The position numbers and the translations under genes were made by a program. This document shows positions 48,577 through 56,831 of a stretch of DNA of 64,000 bases, piece by piece. Within the stretch, counting starts at the first letter, position 1. Each line of letters opens with the position of its first letter. Below the pieces are notes generated by a model. It ran no database searches. It was given only the letters and a program-made list of their open reading frames with translations, and was not told the DNA's origin. Source of the stretch: Pseudomaricurvus alkylphenolicus (lineage in GTDB: Bacteria > Pseudomonadota > Gammaproteobacteria > Pseudomonadales > Cellvibrionaceae); contig NZ_JAAQPI010000003.1 of the NCBI RefSeq assembly GCF_011683955.1, positions 62,001-126,000 on the forward strand, in the 5' to 3' direction.

Positions 48577-49206
48577 GTGAATACGATGGATACAAATACT
48601 GAGACCCATTTCTCTGAGATAGAGGTACAGGACCTGCTAGATAACCTAGCGGAGCCCGATATTGTCCGATTACTTCAGATCTATCGCACATTGGGCTGCA
48701 CCGCTAGAACCGGGTTGGCAGAACATGATGTTTTTGGACAGGTCGTCATGAAGGCCCTTTCGCTAGAACGGCGCTGGCCTAGGGATGTAAAAACCATCAG
48801 TTTTTTTATTGAGACGGGAAAAAGTGTTATTAGTAATGAGGAAGAGAAACACTCAAAGTTGCTTGTCACACCTACAATTGATGAATTATTAATCACCGAT
48901 GACGATTCATTAGCACCGACAAGTGCGACAGCCAAACTTTCTCATGCATCCGCCGAATCAGTTATCGAACATGGTCAGTCTGAGAACCTGATTGCCACTT
49001 GGATTCAAAATATCAAGCAATTGTTTGAGAATGACCCCGAAGCGGATTGCTTCATTACGCAAAAGCTAAATGAACAAAAAAAATCCAGGATTTTAACTTT
49101 ATGCGAGTTTACTGATCAGGTTTATCGAAATGTCGAAAAGAGAGTGAAAGATAAGGTGAGAAAGCGGTTTCCAAATGGGCTTCCATGGTGGGAGGTAGAA
49201 TCATGA
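48577..49206 (+). CDS. Sigma-factor-like protein
   Basis: A 209-residue protein with GTG start at 48577 and AGGA upstream; an ATG lies three codons later. HDVFGQVVMKALSLERRWPRDVKTISFFIETGKSVISNE resembles region 2 of sigma-70-like factors found in proteins annotated as sigma factors of this length, and FTDQVYRNVEKRVKDKVRKRFP looks like a helical C-terminal recognition part. It is the first of three overlapping genes on the plus strand. It may act as a transcription factor for this cluster. Confidence 0.6.
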   Translation: MNTMDTNTETHFSEIEVQDLLDNLAEPDIVRLLQIYRTLGCTARTGLAEHDVFGQVVMKALSLERRWPRDVKTISFFIETGKSVISNEEEKHSKLLVTPTIDELLITDDDSLAPTSATAKLSHASAESVIEHGQSENLIATWIQNIKQLFENDPEADCFITQKLNEQKKSRILTLCEFTDQVYRNVEKRVKDKVRKRFPNGLPWWEVES

Positions 49207-49631
49207 CACTGGCATTTATCAAACAGATTAATGAGTACGTTATCGAAGCAACTATAGAGGCGAGTGACGAAGAAATTCTTGCTTGTGTTGGCAGTGACGG
49301 ATACCCCTCACAGCAAGATATTCATCAAGCCCGCGCGGTGATTACACGGGCGGTTAAAGAGCAACGGCAATACAGGCTATCCCAGCAAAAGGCCGCGTTT
49401 CAAGCGTATAAGCAAGAACAGAAAGTTTCTCAAAACGTTCCCCCAAAACGATCTATTCCTGAAATGCTATCGGATATAGTTACAGCTATGCAAAATCAGG
49501 ACAAAGTGCCTGAAGGGATAGTTCTTGCTTTTAGGGAACAAGGACAGGATGGAAGTGAGGATGACATTATCGAAATTTGGAAAAACTTAGTAGAGCTAGG
49601 TCTTATCGATCCAAACGATACCGACAGATAA
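49203..49631 (+). CDS. Unknown protein, second gene of the sigma-like/ImmA operon
   Basis: From the ATG at 49203, which overlaps the preceding stop as ATGA with GGAGG upstream, it is 142 residues. It is soluble and helical, acidic at the end (EQGQDGSEDDIIEIWKNLVELG). There is no signal peptide, membrane segment or known motif. Its central RQYRLSQQKAAFQAYKQEQKVS is strongly charged. Confidence 0.65.
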   Translation: MTLAFIKQINEYVIEATIEASDEEILACVGSDGYPSQQDIHQARAVITRAVKEQRQYRLSQQKAAFQAYKQEQKVSQNVPPKRSIPEMLSDIVTAMQNQDKVPEGIVLAFREQGQDGSEDDIIEIWKNLVELGLIDPNDTDR

Positions 49632-49633
49632 TT

Positions 49634-50401
49634 ATGAAGTTCAAACGACAGCCAGACGACATTCTTAAGAAACTAGGTATCTACGAACCAGAAGATATCG
49701 ACTTGGATTTAGTGGCTTATTCACTGAATGCTGACGTCAAACGCTCAGCTTTATTCGATTGTGAAGGCAACATTATAGGTACCGATGAAAAAGCTATTAT
49801 TACAATTAACAAAGATGCAGATCCTCGTCGGCAGCGCTTTTCACTTGGGCATGAGTTGGGCCACTGGGTTAATGATCGAGGGAAAAATCTGACCTACCGC
49901 TGTGATACCGATGATATGAGACAGCGTAGTATGTCTAAGGATAACTTCAGACAACAAAAAGAAGTTCGTGCCAATCAATTTTCTGCTGAATTGATGATGC
50001 CTAGCCATATTTTTGGTCGGTATTTAAATGATATTGATATCACAGCAGACTCTGTAAACTATCTGGCTAACGAATTCGATACTTCTCGAACCAGCACAGC
50101 TATTCGTTTTGTAGAAGTCAGTAGCTCCCCCTGCATGATAGTTTGTTGGGATAAGTCCGGAAAAAGGCGGTGGTTTTCAAGAAACCCTATTGTTCCGGAC
50201 TACATCTGGCCCCATACCAGTATCATGCAACCGAAAAATGCCTTCACTCTCTCAAACGGCATAGAGGTTGATGCCGATAAATGGATCAATAACGAAGGTT
50301 CTGAAGACTTTAGCGTTGTTGAAAGTGTTTTCTCCAATGGCTATGACATTCTTTCTTTAATCTGGTGGAAAGATGAATCTCACTTGAATCAACCAAATTG
50401 A
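49634..50401 (+). CDS. ImmA/IrrE-family metallopeptidase
   Basis: From the ATG at 49634 it is 255 residues. Motif RQRFSLGHELGHWVNDR carries the HExxH zinc site, followed by EVRANQFSAELMMPS, in which the glutamate is the third zinc ligand: this is the ImmA/IrrE layout. Such peptidases cleave repressors or anti-sigma-like partners after a signal. Its partner may be one of the two preceding genes. It starts two bases after the preceding stop. Confidence 0.88.
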   Translation: MKFKRQPDDILKKLGIYEPEDIDLDLVAYSLNADVKRSALFDCEGNIIGTDEKAIITINKDADPRRQRFSLGHELGHWVNDRGKNLTYRCDTDDMRQRSMSKDNFRQQKEVRANQFSAELMMPSHIFGRYLNDIDITADSVNYLANEFDTSRTSTAIRFVEVSSSPCMIVCWDKSGKRRWFSRNPIVPDYIWPHTSIMQPKNAFTLSNGIEVDADKWINNEGSEDFSVVESVFSNGYDILSLIWWKDESHLNQPN

Positions 50402-50448
50402 ATTCAATATGAAGTCATGACTAGCAAGCGGTATTGCAAATACTTATC

Positions 50449-51180
50449 TTAGAAATACTTCTTCAGCCTCTCAAACCCAATACGAACAGCCAGCCCTAGT
50501 AGAATTGCAAAGGGCAGAATAACGATCACCGGATTGATGCTGAACGGCAGACTGATATAGACCACACAAGCTGCTACAAATGAAGGTACAACGGACCGCC
50601 TCGCCAGATTAAAGACATTACTACTTTCACGCCCCCCGCCCCAACGCCTAAGGTCGCGTTCGACCAAACCGTCAACGCCTCCCACGAGCGCCGCTACTAG
50701 GAAGATCGGCAGCGAAAATAGAATAAGCGCTAAACGGATGATGAATGTTTGCGTGACGTAGGTGGATGCTTGAAGGTAGTCGTCGAACCGTTGGTATAAA
50801 TCATACCCCCATGTCTGCAACGATGACAAAAAGCTGCCGTCAGCAACATCAGGTGCATTATGTAGAAGCGTTTTAAGCCAGGATTGACGGGATACCCACC
50901 CTACGGCCTCGCCCGTTAACGCAACAATATCGCCCCTGATAGCTAACGACTGATCATAGAGTTGCTGATTGAGGTAAGCCCGGTCAGCAGCCAGAACTGC
51001 TTTTGCGTGGTCTGCCCCTTGTTCAGGCCAGAACCAGATCATGCCCAACCATTCTATAATGATGGACAGCATCAAACTGATGATCAGCCAGACCAGCAGT
51101 TGAACCAGCGCGGAAAACAGTTGACCGATCAGGCCGGGCTCTTTTCTTCTGGGAGGCTGATACTGCTGTGGTTTGGCCAT
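50449..51180 (-). CDS. ICE membrane protein, PFL_4697 (TIGR03747) family
   Basis: A 243-residue inner-membrane protein with hydrophobic segments near residues 24-50, 145-165 and 200-230. It starts 17 bases after traD. SALVQLLVWLIISLMLSIIIEWLGMIWFWPEQG and GGVDGLVERDLRRWGGGRESS match the PFL_4697 pattern. It is thought to work with the coupling protein, and is the last gene of block 1. Confidence 0.87.
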   Translation of the reverse strand: MAKPQQYQPPRRKEPGLIGQLFSALVQLLVWLIISLMLSIIIEWLGMIWFWPEQGADHAKAVLAADRAYLNQQLYDQSLAIRGDIVALTGEAVGWVSRQSWLKTLLHNAPDVADGSFLSSLQTWGYDLYQRFDDYLQASTYVTQTFIIRLALILFSLPIFLVAALVGGVDGLVERDLRRWGGGRESSNVFNLARRSVVPSFVAACVVYISLPFSINPVIVILPFAILLGLAVRIGFERLKKYF

Positions 51181-51197
51181 GGGTTTTCCACCCAGGC

Positions 51198-53270
51198 CTA
51201 TCGGCCACTCACACTATTGGAGAAACTGGACCAATCCACGACTGACGTATAACTACGCCGCATATGCTGGAGCATATCACCCAAATCGTCGGGCAGTTCC
51301 TGGTCATCCATTTTGGACGGCATGGGAATCCGGATTTTCCACAGTTCACTGCCCCTCAGCAAGACGAATGCCTGCCCTTTGGGAAGCGCCACAATATCGG
51401 CAGATGAAATCATGGGCACGCGGCTGATGCTCACTCTATCCTGATTATTGGAGGTAAAACCCATCCCAGCAGAGGTATCGACATTGTCGGTGACACCGGA
51501 AACCGCCATGATTTCGCTGACACTCACCTCCGGTAGCTGCTTGGTGAACATTTCACAGGTGGCCACCTCTTTCACACCCATAATCAGCATAGTGCCAATA
51601 TTGCCAGCCAACTGCCCGGCTTTCGCTTCACTACCCAACTCGGCAATCGGGTCGCTCCAGGTTTGGGTATATAGATTTAGCTGATAGCCAGCACCGCCGC
51701 TTTTATTAATCAGCGTCTTGAACTGCGGCCCGATCAAGTCAGAGAATTCATCCCCGTGAATCACAATATCCGGTGGTTTCTTAGCCTGCTCGTTCGAATT
51801 GCTGGATGCTATACCATGCTTATAGATATGGCCCGCCAGACTGGTCAGGTCACTGAACATGGAAGCACCTACCGCACCGGCCACTTCCGGGTCGGTAAGT
51901 GCGTCCAGCCCCACATAAACGACAGCGTTAGATCTTATCGCTTGCGCCCACTCAAGCACCGGGCGTTGGTCTTCGGTATTGCACTTATCGGGTGCCAGGA
52001 TAGAGGCGATATTGCCCGTGGTCAGTTTTTCCAGAAAGGGCTTGATGGACACCGTGATTTTCAAAAAATACTCACGATCATAGCGAAAAGCAGACATCAG
52101 ACCCTCTAACACCTGATCGAAAGCCGCATGGGTATTGAGGTAGCGCACCATCGCCAGAGCTTCAGGGTCTTTGCCCTGATCGATACGCGGCAGAGATTTT
52201 ATGTTAATGCTGTCCTGTAATTCTCCCAGCTCATCCTGCCAATCTTCCGGGCCGTGTTCTGCCAGCCAATGTCGGCCATACAGTATCAATAGCGCATCAA
52301 TATCGGTGATATAGCGACGAATTTTGAGGTAATCCGGTGTTTCACCCATCGCCACCAGCGCTACGGCGATGACGTTGATAAATTGCCAAGCAAATTCTTT
52401 AAACGCGCTGGCCTCCCCTTCACCCGGTAACTGGCTAGCGATTCGTGTAGCAACTTCTGTAATTCGTGAAAAAGAACCAATGGCATTGTAACGAGCGCTC
52501 AGCTCGGGATAGCCCAGATGAAAGATAATGAGCTGACGCCCTGCTTTCTGACATTCCACATAGATGCGCTTTAGATAATCGGCATCTCCTTTCGGGTCTA
52601 ACACAATGACACAGTTGTTGCCGCGTCGAATATCCTGGGTCGTCAGCACCTCGGCCAGCCGTGTTTTGCCATGGCGTGTTCGGGCGATCACCACCATATG
52701 TCCAACCCGGTCACTGAGCGGCATGGTGGCATTGGTTTCCCCCCTGATCCCGACGCCGTGAATGACGGCATCGCCCCCGATGGCTGGCGGGGGACGGACG
52801 GGATTCAGAGGGGAATCTCGTGCGGTCCATCGCATGATCGTTCGCAATAGGGGCGCATGCTCCCATTCGATCTCTTTACGACGAACCCATTGTTTGATTG
52901 CACTGGGCTGCAGATAGCGTTCAGCGCGCTTATCGCGGGCAGCGTAGAGTCGTTCGGTATGTGTCTGGTTCCAGCGAAAGCCTCGCCCCAAGAACAACAC
53001 CGACTGACTCACTGGCACTTGGGATGATGACATAACATAACGCGGGCTTCGTTTGAGATGGCGCTGATACTGAATCACTCGCCAAGCCTGGCGACCACGC
53101 CACACACCAATCCCACCCAAGCACCCGGCGCTGAACAAGGCAACCGATGGCGTCATCATCAAAGTGTGTGGTGCAGCTAACACGATCCCCGCACAACTCA
53201 GCGCCACAATCGCCGAAGACAGTTCCACTGGAGGGCGTAATAACACCTCGACTTCATACCGGTCTGTCAC
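51198..53270 (-). CDS. traD: TraD-type conjugative coupling ATPase (TIGR03743, SXT/TOL subfamily)
   Basis: From the GTG at 53270, which overlaps the PFL_4695 stop as GTGA, it is 690 residues. Two N-terminal membrane helices (about 20-60) are followed by Walker A VVIARTRHGKTRLAEVL (about 193-209), VIVLDPKGDADYLKR, and Walker B DIVIHGDEFSDLIG. It is the inner-membrane motor that brings the relaxase-DNA complex to the channel. No relaxase gene is in the window. Confidence 0.93.
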   Translation of the reverse strand: MTDRYEVEVLLRPPVELSSAIVALSCAGIVLAAPHTLMMTPSVALFSAGCLGGIGVWRGRQAWRVIQYQRHLKRSPRYVMSSSQVPVSQSVLFLGRGFRWNQTHTERLYAARDKRAERYLQPSAIKQWVRRKEIEWEHAPLLRTIMRWTARDSPLNPVRPPPAIGGDAVIHGVGIRGETNATMPLSDRVGHMVVIARTRHGKTRLAEVLTTQDIRRGNNCVIVLDPKGDADYLKRIYVECQKAGRQLIIFHLGYPELSARYNAIGSFSRITEVATRIASQLPGEGEASAFKEFAWQFINVIAVALVAMGETPDYLKIRRYITDIDALLILYGRHWLAEHGPEDWQDELGELQDSINIKSLPRIDQGKDPEALAMVRYLNTHAAFDQVLEGLMSAFRYDREYFLKITVSIKPFLEKLTTGNIASILAPDKCNTEDQRPVLEWAQAIRSNAVVYVGLDALTDPEVAGAVGASMFSDLTSLAGHIYKHGIASSNSNEQAKKPPDIVIHGDEFSDLIGPQFKTLINKSGGAGYQLNLYTQTWSDPIAELGSEAKAGQLAGNIGTMLIMGVKEVATCEMFTKQLPEVSVSEIMAVSGVTDNVDTSAGMGFTSNNQDRVSISRVPMISSADIVALPKGQAFVLLRGSELWKIRIPMPSKMDDQELPDDLGDMLQHMRRSYTSVVDWSSFSNSVSGR

Positions 53271-53761
53271 TGCTCCCAACCCTCCTTTGATAACAAGATC
53301 GGGTAGTGGCTCAAACCCAGCTTAGTGGCGAAACTCTCGGCTGAAGCGGGTACCAGGCGAAGTCCCTCCGCGATGGCTAAAACCGCCTCAATCTCCTGGC
53401 GATCCTTCGCCTCTACCAACAGGCCAACGGCCCCAATACGGATAAGCTGCTCGCGCTTTTCGACTAACCAGTTTCGCGATTCCTGATCAGCCCCCACTAA
53501 AAACAAGGGCCGCTGCAAGTAACGCAATGCTTTTGGGGTGGCTGTGACTTTGCCCGGCTGCATTGAAGGTGTGGTGATCGGCAGGTTGAACGGCGACTGC
53601 CGATTCGCGCCCTGAACGGTGGTCTTTTCTTGTGGCGCTCGTTTCGGAAGATAGGGCTCAAGCGGTAAGGTATCGCCTGAGTCATAAATCACGGTCAATG
53701 GTTCTCTGGCGTGAGCGCCTAAACACAACAACAGGAAAATCAGTCCGAATAGTCCTCGCAT
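53267..53761 (-). CDS. ICE transfer protein, PFL_4695 (TIGR03765) family
   Basis: From the ATG at 53761 (TAATG overlap with the transglycosylase stop, GGGAG upstream) it is 164 residues. A signal peptide ends near GAHAREPL. TVIYDSGDTLPLEPYLP and GAVGLLVEAKDRQEIEAVLAIAEGLRLVPASAESFA match the PFL_4695 family of periplasmic conjugation proteins. Confidence 0.87.
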   Translation of the reverse strand: MRGLFGLIFLLLCLGAHAREPLTVIYDSGDTLPLEPYLPKRAPQEKTTVQGANRQSPFNLPITTPSMQPGKVTATPKALRYLQRPLFLVGADQESRNWLVEKREQLIRIGAVGLLVEAKDRQEIEAVLAIAEGLRLVPASAESFATKLGLSHYPILLSKEGWEQ

Positions 53762-54312
53762 TAGAACCACTCCCGCCAATACTGCCTTACACGCTCTCGG
53801 TAACGCTGAGCGCTGTCGAGCGATTCCGCGTCCTGGCCGGGGTCGTGGTAGCGCCCTACTGCCTCCCACCAATCGTTAGTCTGCTCAAACTGCTCGTACA
53901 GAATCGTGGCTCCTGCACTGAGATTTTTAATCGGTACCAGTGATTCCTCAATCGTGGCAAACCGCTGCCCATGCCAACGCCAGTTAACCTGCATCAACCC
54001 GATATCGACTGACTGTTGCTTTCGGATAGCCTGGGAAACTCGGTGAATCGCATCATGCTGGGATTCGCAAAAGACGCTTTGGCCATCAATATTCAACGCC
54101 CAGGGCCACGGTAACCGCTCACCACGATAATGCGTGCCACTTTCTGTCAACGCTATCGCATAAAGAATATCCGCAGGTACTTGATGGCTCTTGGCAACTA
54201 TCAAATAGGCCACCGGCACGTCTTCCAATGCGACCGCCGCCACTGATTGCATCAATGTCACGCCGGCAATCCACGGCTTAACTAAACATGACCTCATCAG
54301 ATAAGGATTCAT
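53761..54312 (-). CDS. Lytic transglycosylase of the transfer cluster
   Basis: A 183-residue exported protein with the SLT goose-lysozyme-like fold: ADILYAIALTESGTHYRGERLPWPWALNIDG with catalytic Glu (about 53), IGLMQVNWRWHG and AGATILYEQF. It opens peptidoglycan for assembly of the secretion channel. It overlaps PFL_4693 as ATGA and PFL_4695 by one base. Confidence 0.9.
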   Translation of the reverse strand: MNPYLMRSCLVKPWIAGVTLMQSVAAVALEDVPVAYLIVAKSHQVPADILYAIALTESGTHYRGERLPWPWALNIDGQSVFCESQHDAIHRVSQAIRKQQSVDIGLMQVNWRWHGQRFATIEESLVPIKNLSAGATILYEQFEQTNDWWEAVGRYHDPGQDAESLDSAQRYRERVRQYWREWF

Positions 54313-55139
54313 AACCCTAAACTCTCCCCGCTCAACTGAAAGAAACGTCCATTACGTTTTAAGAAAATCGGCATAGCATTTGCCGGTGAAACCGTGGATT
54401 GACTCTTCAATCGTTGTAGTAAGCCCTCATCACGATTCAAGGTTAGATGCCGGTCATTGAGCCAGGCTGTTTTTATCGCGTGGGCATTCGCCCATGCGAT
54501 TACAGCCCCATCATCTTCAGCATCATGAACGTACACATCGACACCGCTTTGTTGAGTACTCGACAACAAACCTATTAATCGGTTAATCACCGGCAAACAC
54601 TCACGGCAATTTGGAGGTACAAAAAGAAGCAAACGGTCTCCATCAACAAAGCGTTTTTTCGCTAACCGTTTTACCTCCTTCATTGCAGACTTCTGTTGTT
54701 GGTGCGCAAAGTAAGGAGCCAATAAGCGGTGATCTAACATTGCTTCGTTGGGGAACAGACGTTCAAAAGCTGCGCGGTAGGCTTGTTGAAATTTCAACGT
54801 CCGTTCAGTTAAATCAAATTCCTGCTGTGCATACAGCTCGGCGTAACGCCGTTCTTCCTGCGAAGACTCTGCAAACATCCCAAGTACTAGCAATGGGTCA
54901 AGGTCGGGACTCCATTTTCCCAATGGGCCACGCATTAAATCGAGATAACGTTGATATTCCTCGTGATCCAATCTCCATCGTTTCGCCAAAGTCCGTAATT
55001 CAATAGTTCGGCTGATCGGAGTTTCAGTATCAGGGGTTTGTGATGAGTTCGCTAAAGCCTCACTCGTATCTGCAATCGCTGCACTAGAAATAAACGAAAG
55101 CAAAATCACCCCTATAGCTAAAGCGCCCCGATGATTCAC
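54309..55139 (-). CDS. ICE transfer protein, PFL_4693 (TIGR03759) family
   Basis: A 276-residue exported protein with GTG start overlapping the PilL stop. A helical N-terminal half (RTIELRTLAKRWRLDHEEYQRYLDLMRGPLGKWSPDLDPLLVLGM) is followed by a thioredoxin-like part with LLLFVPPNCRECLPVINRL, a CxxC motif suggesting thiol exchange on periplasmic partners. This matches the PFL_4693 family. Confidence 0.87.
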   Translation of the reverse strand: MNHRGALAIGVILLSFISSAAIADTSEALANSSQTPDTETPISRTIELRTLAKRWRLDHEEYQRYLDLMRGPLGKWSPDLDPLLVLGMFAESSQEERRYAELYAQQEFDLTERTLKFQQAYRAAFERLFPNEAMLDHRLLAPYFAHQQQKSAMKEVKRLAKKRFVDGDRLLLFVPPNCRECLPVINRLIGLLSSTQQSGVDVYVHDAEDDGAVIAWANAHAIKTAWLNDRHLTLNRDEGLLQRLKSQSTVSPANAMPIFLKRNGRFFQLSGESLGL

Positions 55140-55951
55140 GGCGTCACCTCACTTTGAATCCATAGACGATAGTGCTCGTCAACGAACTGACTGGCTTCAA
55201 ATGCGGCTGGCAACGTTTCAAGATTAACGGGCGGGATTTTCAGCGTTTCTCCTGCCAATAGATGATTCATATTGTCATTGGCAAACGCATGGGGATTTGC
55301 ACGAAAAAGGTAAACCAGAACCTGGTCTATTGTCATACCCGGGAAATCGAGCTGATTGGCGACATGGCTTAAACTATCGCCCCGCTGTACCGGCCCGTAG
55401 GTTTGATGTTCTTGCTGAGCGACCGGGGTTTCCCCCGGCTCTTTCGATGGCAACGAGGTTATTTCCTTCTGATCAAGCCACCCTTGTTTGGCGACCTCCA
55501 TATCTTCAACCGTAACGAATTGACCAAACCCTTCACGCAACTGATAGCGCACTGAGCGCTTGACTGGATTGATTAAAGGTCGAAAGCTTTTCCCGCCCAA
55601 GGTGATCAAAGCATCCATTAACGTCATCGACCTTAAATTCCGATGCGGTTCAGGAAGTACCAACATCAGTAGGAGGTAGTGTTCATCTGTTTCAGGGTTT
55701 TCATCCAGATGAAACCCATACGAACCTAGAAGAAAATTCAGTGACTGACCGACTGTTGTGATTCGCTCAGGCACTTCTATCCCTACAACGCTTTGCAATA
55801 GATCGGTTTGTTCAATCTCGGGGCCTAACTGAATAGAAAGATAGCGACTCTCAACAACACGGCTATCCTTCGTATCCGCTATCGCTGTTAATGGAAGAAT
55901 TAGTACTATTGTCAGTATCAACCTTAAATTGCCAATCACTATCTCTCGCAT
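55136..55951 (-). CDS. PilL-N-type transfer protein (TIGR03748, PFL_4692-like) with LysM-like end
   Basis: Taken from the ATG at 55951, giving 271 residues; a GTG at 55963 is possible. A signal peptide (ILPLTAIADTKD) precedes the PilL-N region, ending LIQLGGKSFRPL-like (MTLMDALITLGGKSFRPLINPVKRSVRYQL). Then YGPVQRGDSLSHVANQLDFPGMTIDQVLVYLFRANPHAF resembles a FimV/LysM-type peptidoglycan-binding motif. It opens block 1 of the transfer genes. Confidence 0.85.
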   Translation of the reverse strand: MREIVIGNLRLILTIVLILPLTAIADTKDSRVVESRYLSIQLGPEIEQTDLLQSVVGIEVPERITTVGQSLNFLLGSYGFHLDENPETDEHYLLLMLVLPEPHRNLRSMTLMDALITLGGKSFRPLINPVKRSVRYQLREGFGQFVTVEDMEVAKQGWLDQKEITSLPSKEPGETPVAQQEHQTYGPVQRGDSLSHVANQLDFPGMTIDQVLVYLFRANPHAFANDNMNHLLAGETLKIPPVNLETLPAAFEASQFVDEHYRLWIQSEVTP

Positions 55952-56128
55952 GAATACCGCCACTCATCCACTCATTGATAATGCTCACCAGATTATCGAT
56001 AGCAGCTTACAAGCGGCAGTGAAAAGCTTTCGTAACTAAAAGAAAGAATAGGATTGATCTATTTTCTTGGAATGAGTGGAGAAGAAAAAATGACAAAGGC
56101 CTGACTGGAGTCAGACCCTTATCGTGGA

Positions 56129-56473
56129 TTACTGGGCAAAAGCCAGATGACTGTCTACTTCCAGTCTTATTGCAGCACTCGGCTGCCAGTGCTTCAGTAC
56201 TACGAGGGTTTCCCACCGTACACTTGAAACACCTATCATCGACGTTTCTGTCAACTGACCTTGCAGCTGTGTTAACAACGCACGGGTACTGTAACTTTCT
56301 GAAATTGTACCTTCGGCACTGATACTCAGAAGATTCTCCTCAATGCCTATATCGACATAACCTGCATCGACAAACTCTGTTTCTCGCAATTTGCCGAGAA
56401 CGGATCGTACGACAGCCATATCGGCATCAGCTTTGAGTTTCACTGCACCTCGCATTTCCAGGTACTCCATCAT
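56129..56473 (-). CDS. Small soluble ICE protein, unknown
   Basis: From the ATG at 56473, with AGGAG four bases upstream, it is 114 residues. It has no signal or membrane segment. KLKADADMAVVRSVLGKLRETEFVDAGYVDIGIEENLLSISAEG suggests an alpha-beta fold. The gene stands alone between the PilL gene and an integrase-like gene, and its leader has a 10-bp hairpin and a copy of the dispersed hairpin. I do not recognise it. Confidence 0.65.
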   Translation of the reverse strand: MMEYLEMRGAVKLKADADMAVVRSVLGKLRETEFVDAGYVDIGIEENLLSISAEGTISESYSTRALLTQLQGQLTETSMIGVSSVRWETLVVLKHWQPSAAIRLEVDSHLAFAQ

Positions 56474-56510
56474 CTTTCTCCTCATCGTTGAATGAACAAG
56501 AGAAAGATGT

Positions 56511-56538
56511 CCCTACGGGAAATCATTCTCCCGTAGGG
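56511..56538 (-). promoter_or_regulatory. Perfect 10-bp leader hairpin
   Basis: CCCTACGGGA (56511-56520) and TCCCGTAGGG (56529-56538) pair perfectly around an 8-base loop. It ends 38 bases upstream of the 56473 start. No T-run follows, and position and GGGA/TCCC core resemble the radC leader hairpin. Confidence 0.6.
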
Positions 56539-56620
56539 GTGGTATAACTGGCTAACGCATCAGCGGTTGCTTGCAACGTTTTCGAGTCATACCGATTGTT
56601 TGGCAGCGTAGCCGCCGGGT

Positions 56621-56640
56621 GCTATTGAAACTGCAATAGC
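56621..56640 (-). repeat. Dispersed GCTATTG/CAATAGC hairpin, copy 2
   Basis: The same 7-bp stem and 6-base loop (AAACTG) as at 23723-23742, followed by CACAG. It lies 147 bases upstream of the gene starting at 56473, as copy 1 lies 160 bases upstream of the DUF3577 gene. Confidence 0.7.
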
Positions 56641-56735
56641 CACAGTGTGATTCGTCATGAGGTTTCAGCGTCAAGGAGGAACACAGGCATTAGCCGAGTA
56701 GTCCTTGATGTGCCGATCTCTATCACCCTTTCAAA

Positions 56736-56760
56736 GGGGTTGTAGCATCGCTGCAACCCC
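56736..56760 (-). terminator. Probable terminator of the integrase-like gene
   Basis: GGGGTTGTAGC (56736-56746) and GCTGCAACCCC (56750-56760) pair over 11 bases with one G-T, with a 3-base loop. On the minus strand CCCCTTTGAAAGG follows, a weak T-run. It lies 72 bases beyond the stop at 56832. Confidence 0.45.
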
Positions 56761-56831
56761 TGCTACCGGCGAGGGCGGGAAGGCCCAGCGGCCAGGGCAG
56801 CGCCCGTTGAGCGTAATTCCTTAATCATTAC

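Larger units (their letters stand above)
56486..56831. other. 346-base leader/intergenic region with three hairpins
   Basis: Between the 56129 gene and the integrase-like gene, both on the minus strand. It holds hairpins at 56511-56538, 56621-56640 and 56736-56760, listed separately, and a GC-rich stretch at 56761-56815 with nested GGGC/GCCC repeats. No open frame of interest was seen. Confidence 0.65.

Noticed and set aside
44213-50401. Interpretation as type II CBASS
   Set aside because: No CD-NTase (cyclase) gene is present, and Cap2- and Cap3-like functions are fused in one chain with an MBL partner.
56080-56115. Possible terminator after the 56129 gene (CTGACT/AGTCAG and a distant T-run)
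   Set aside because: The loop would be only two bases, forcing a 4-bp stem, and the T-run lies about ten bases away.
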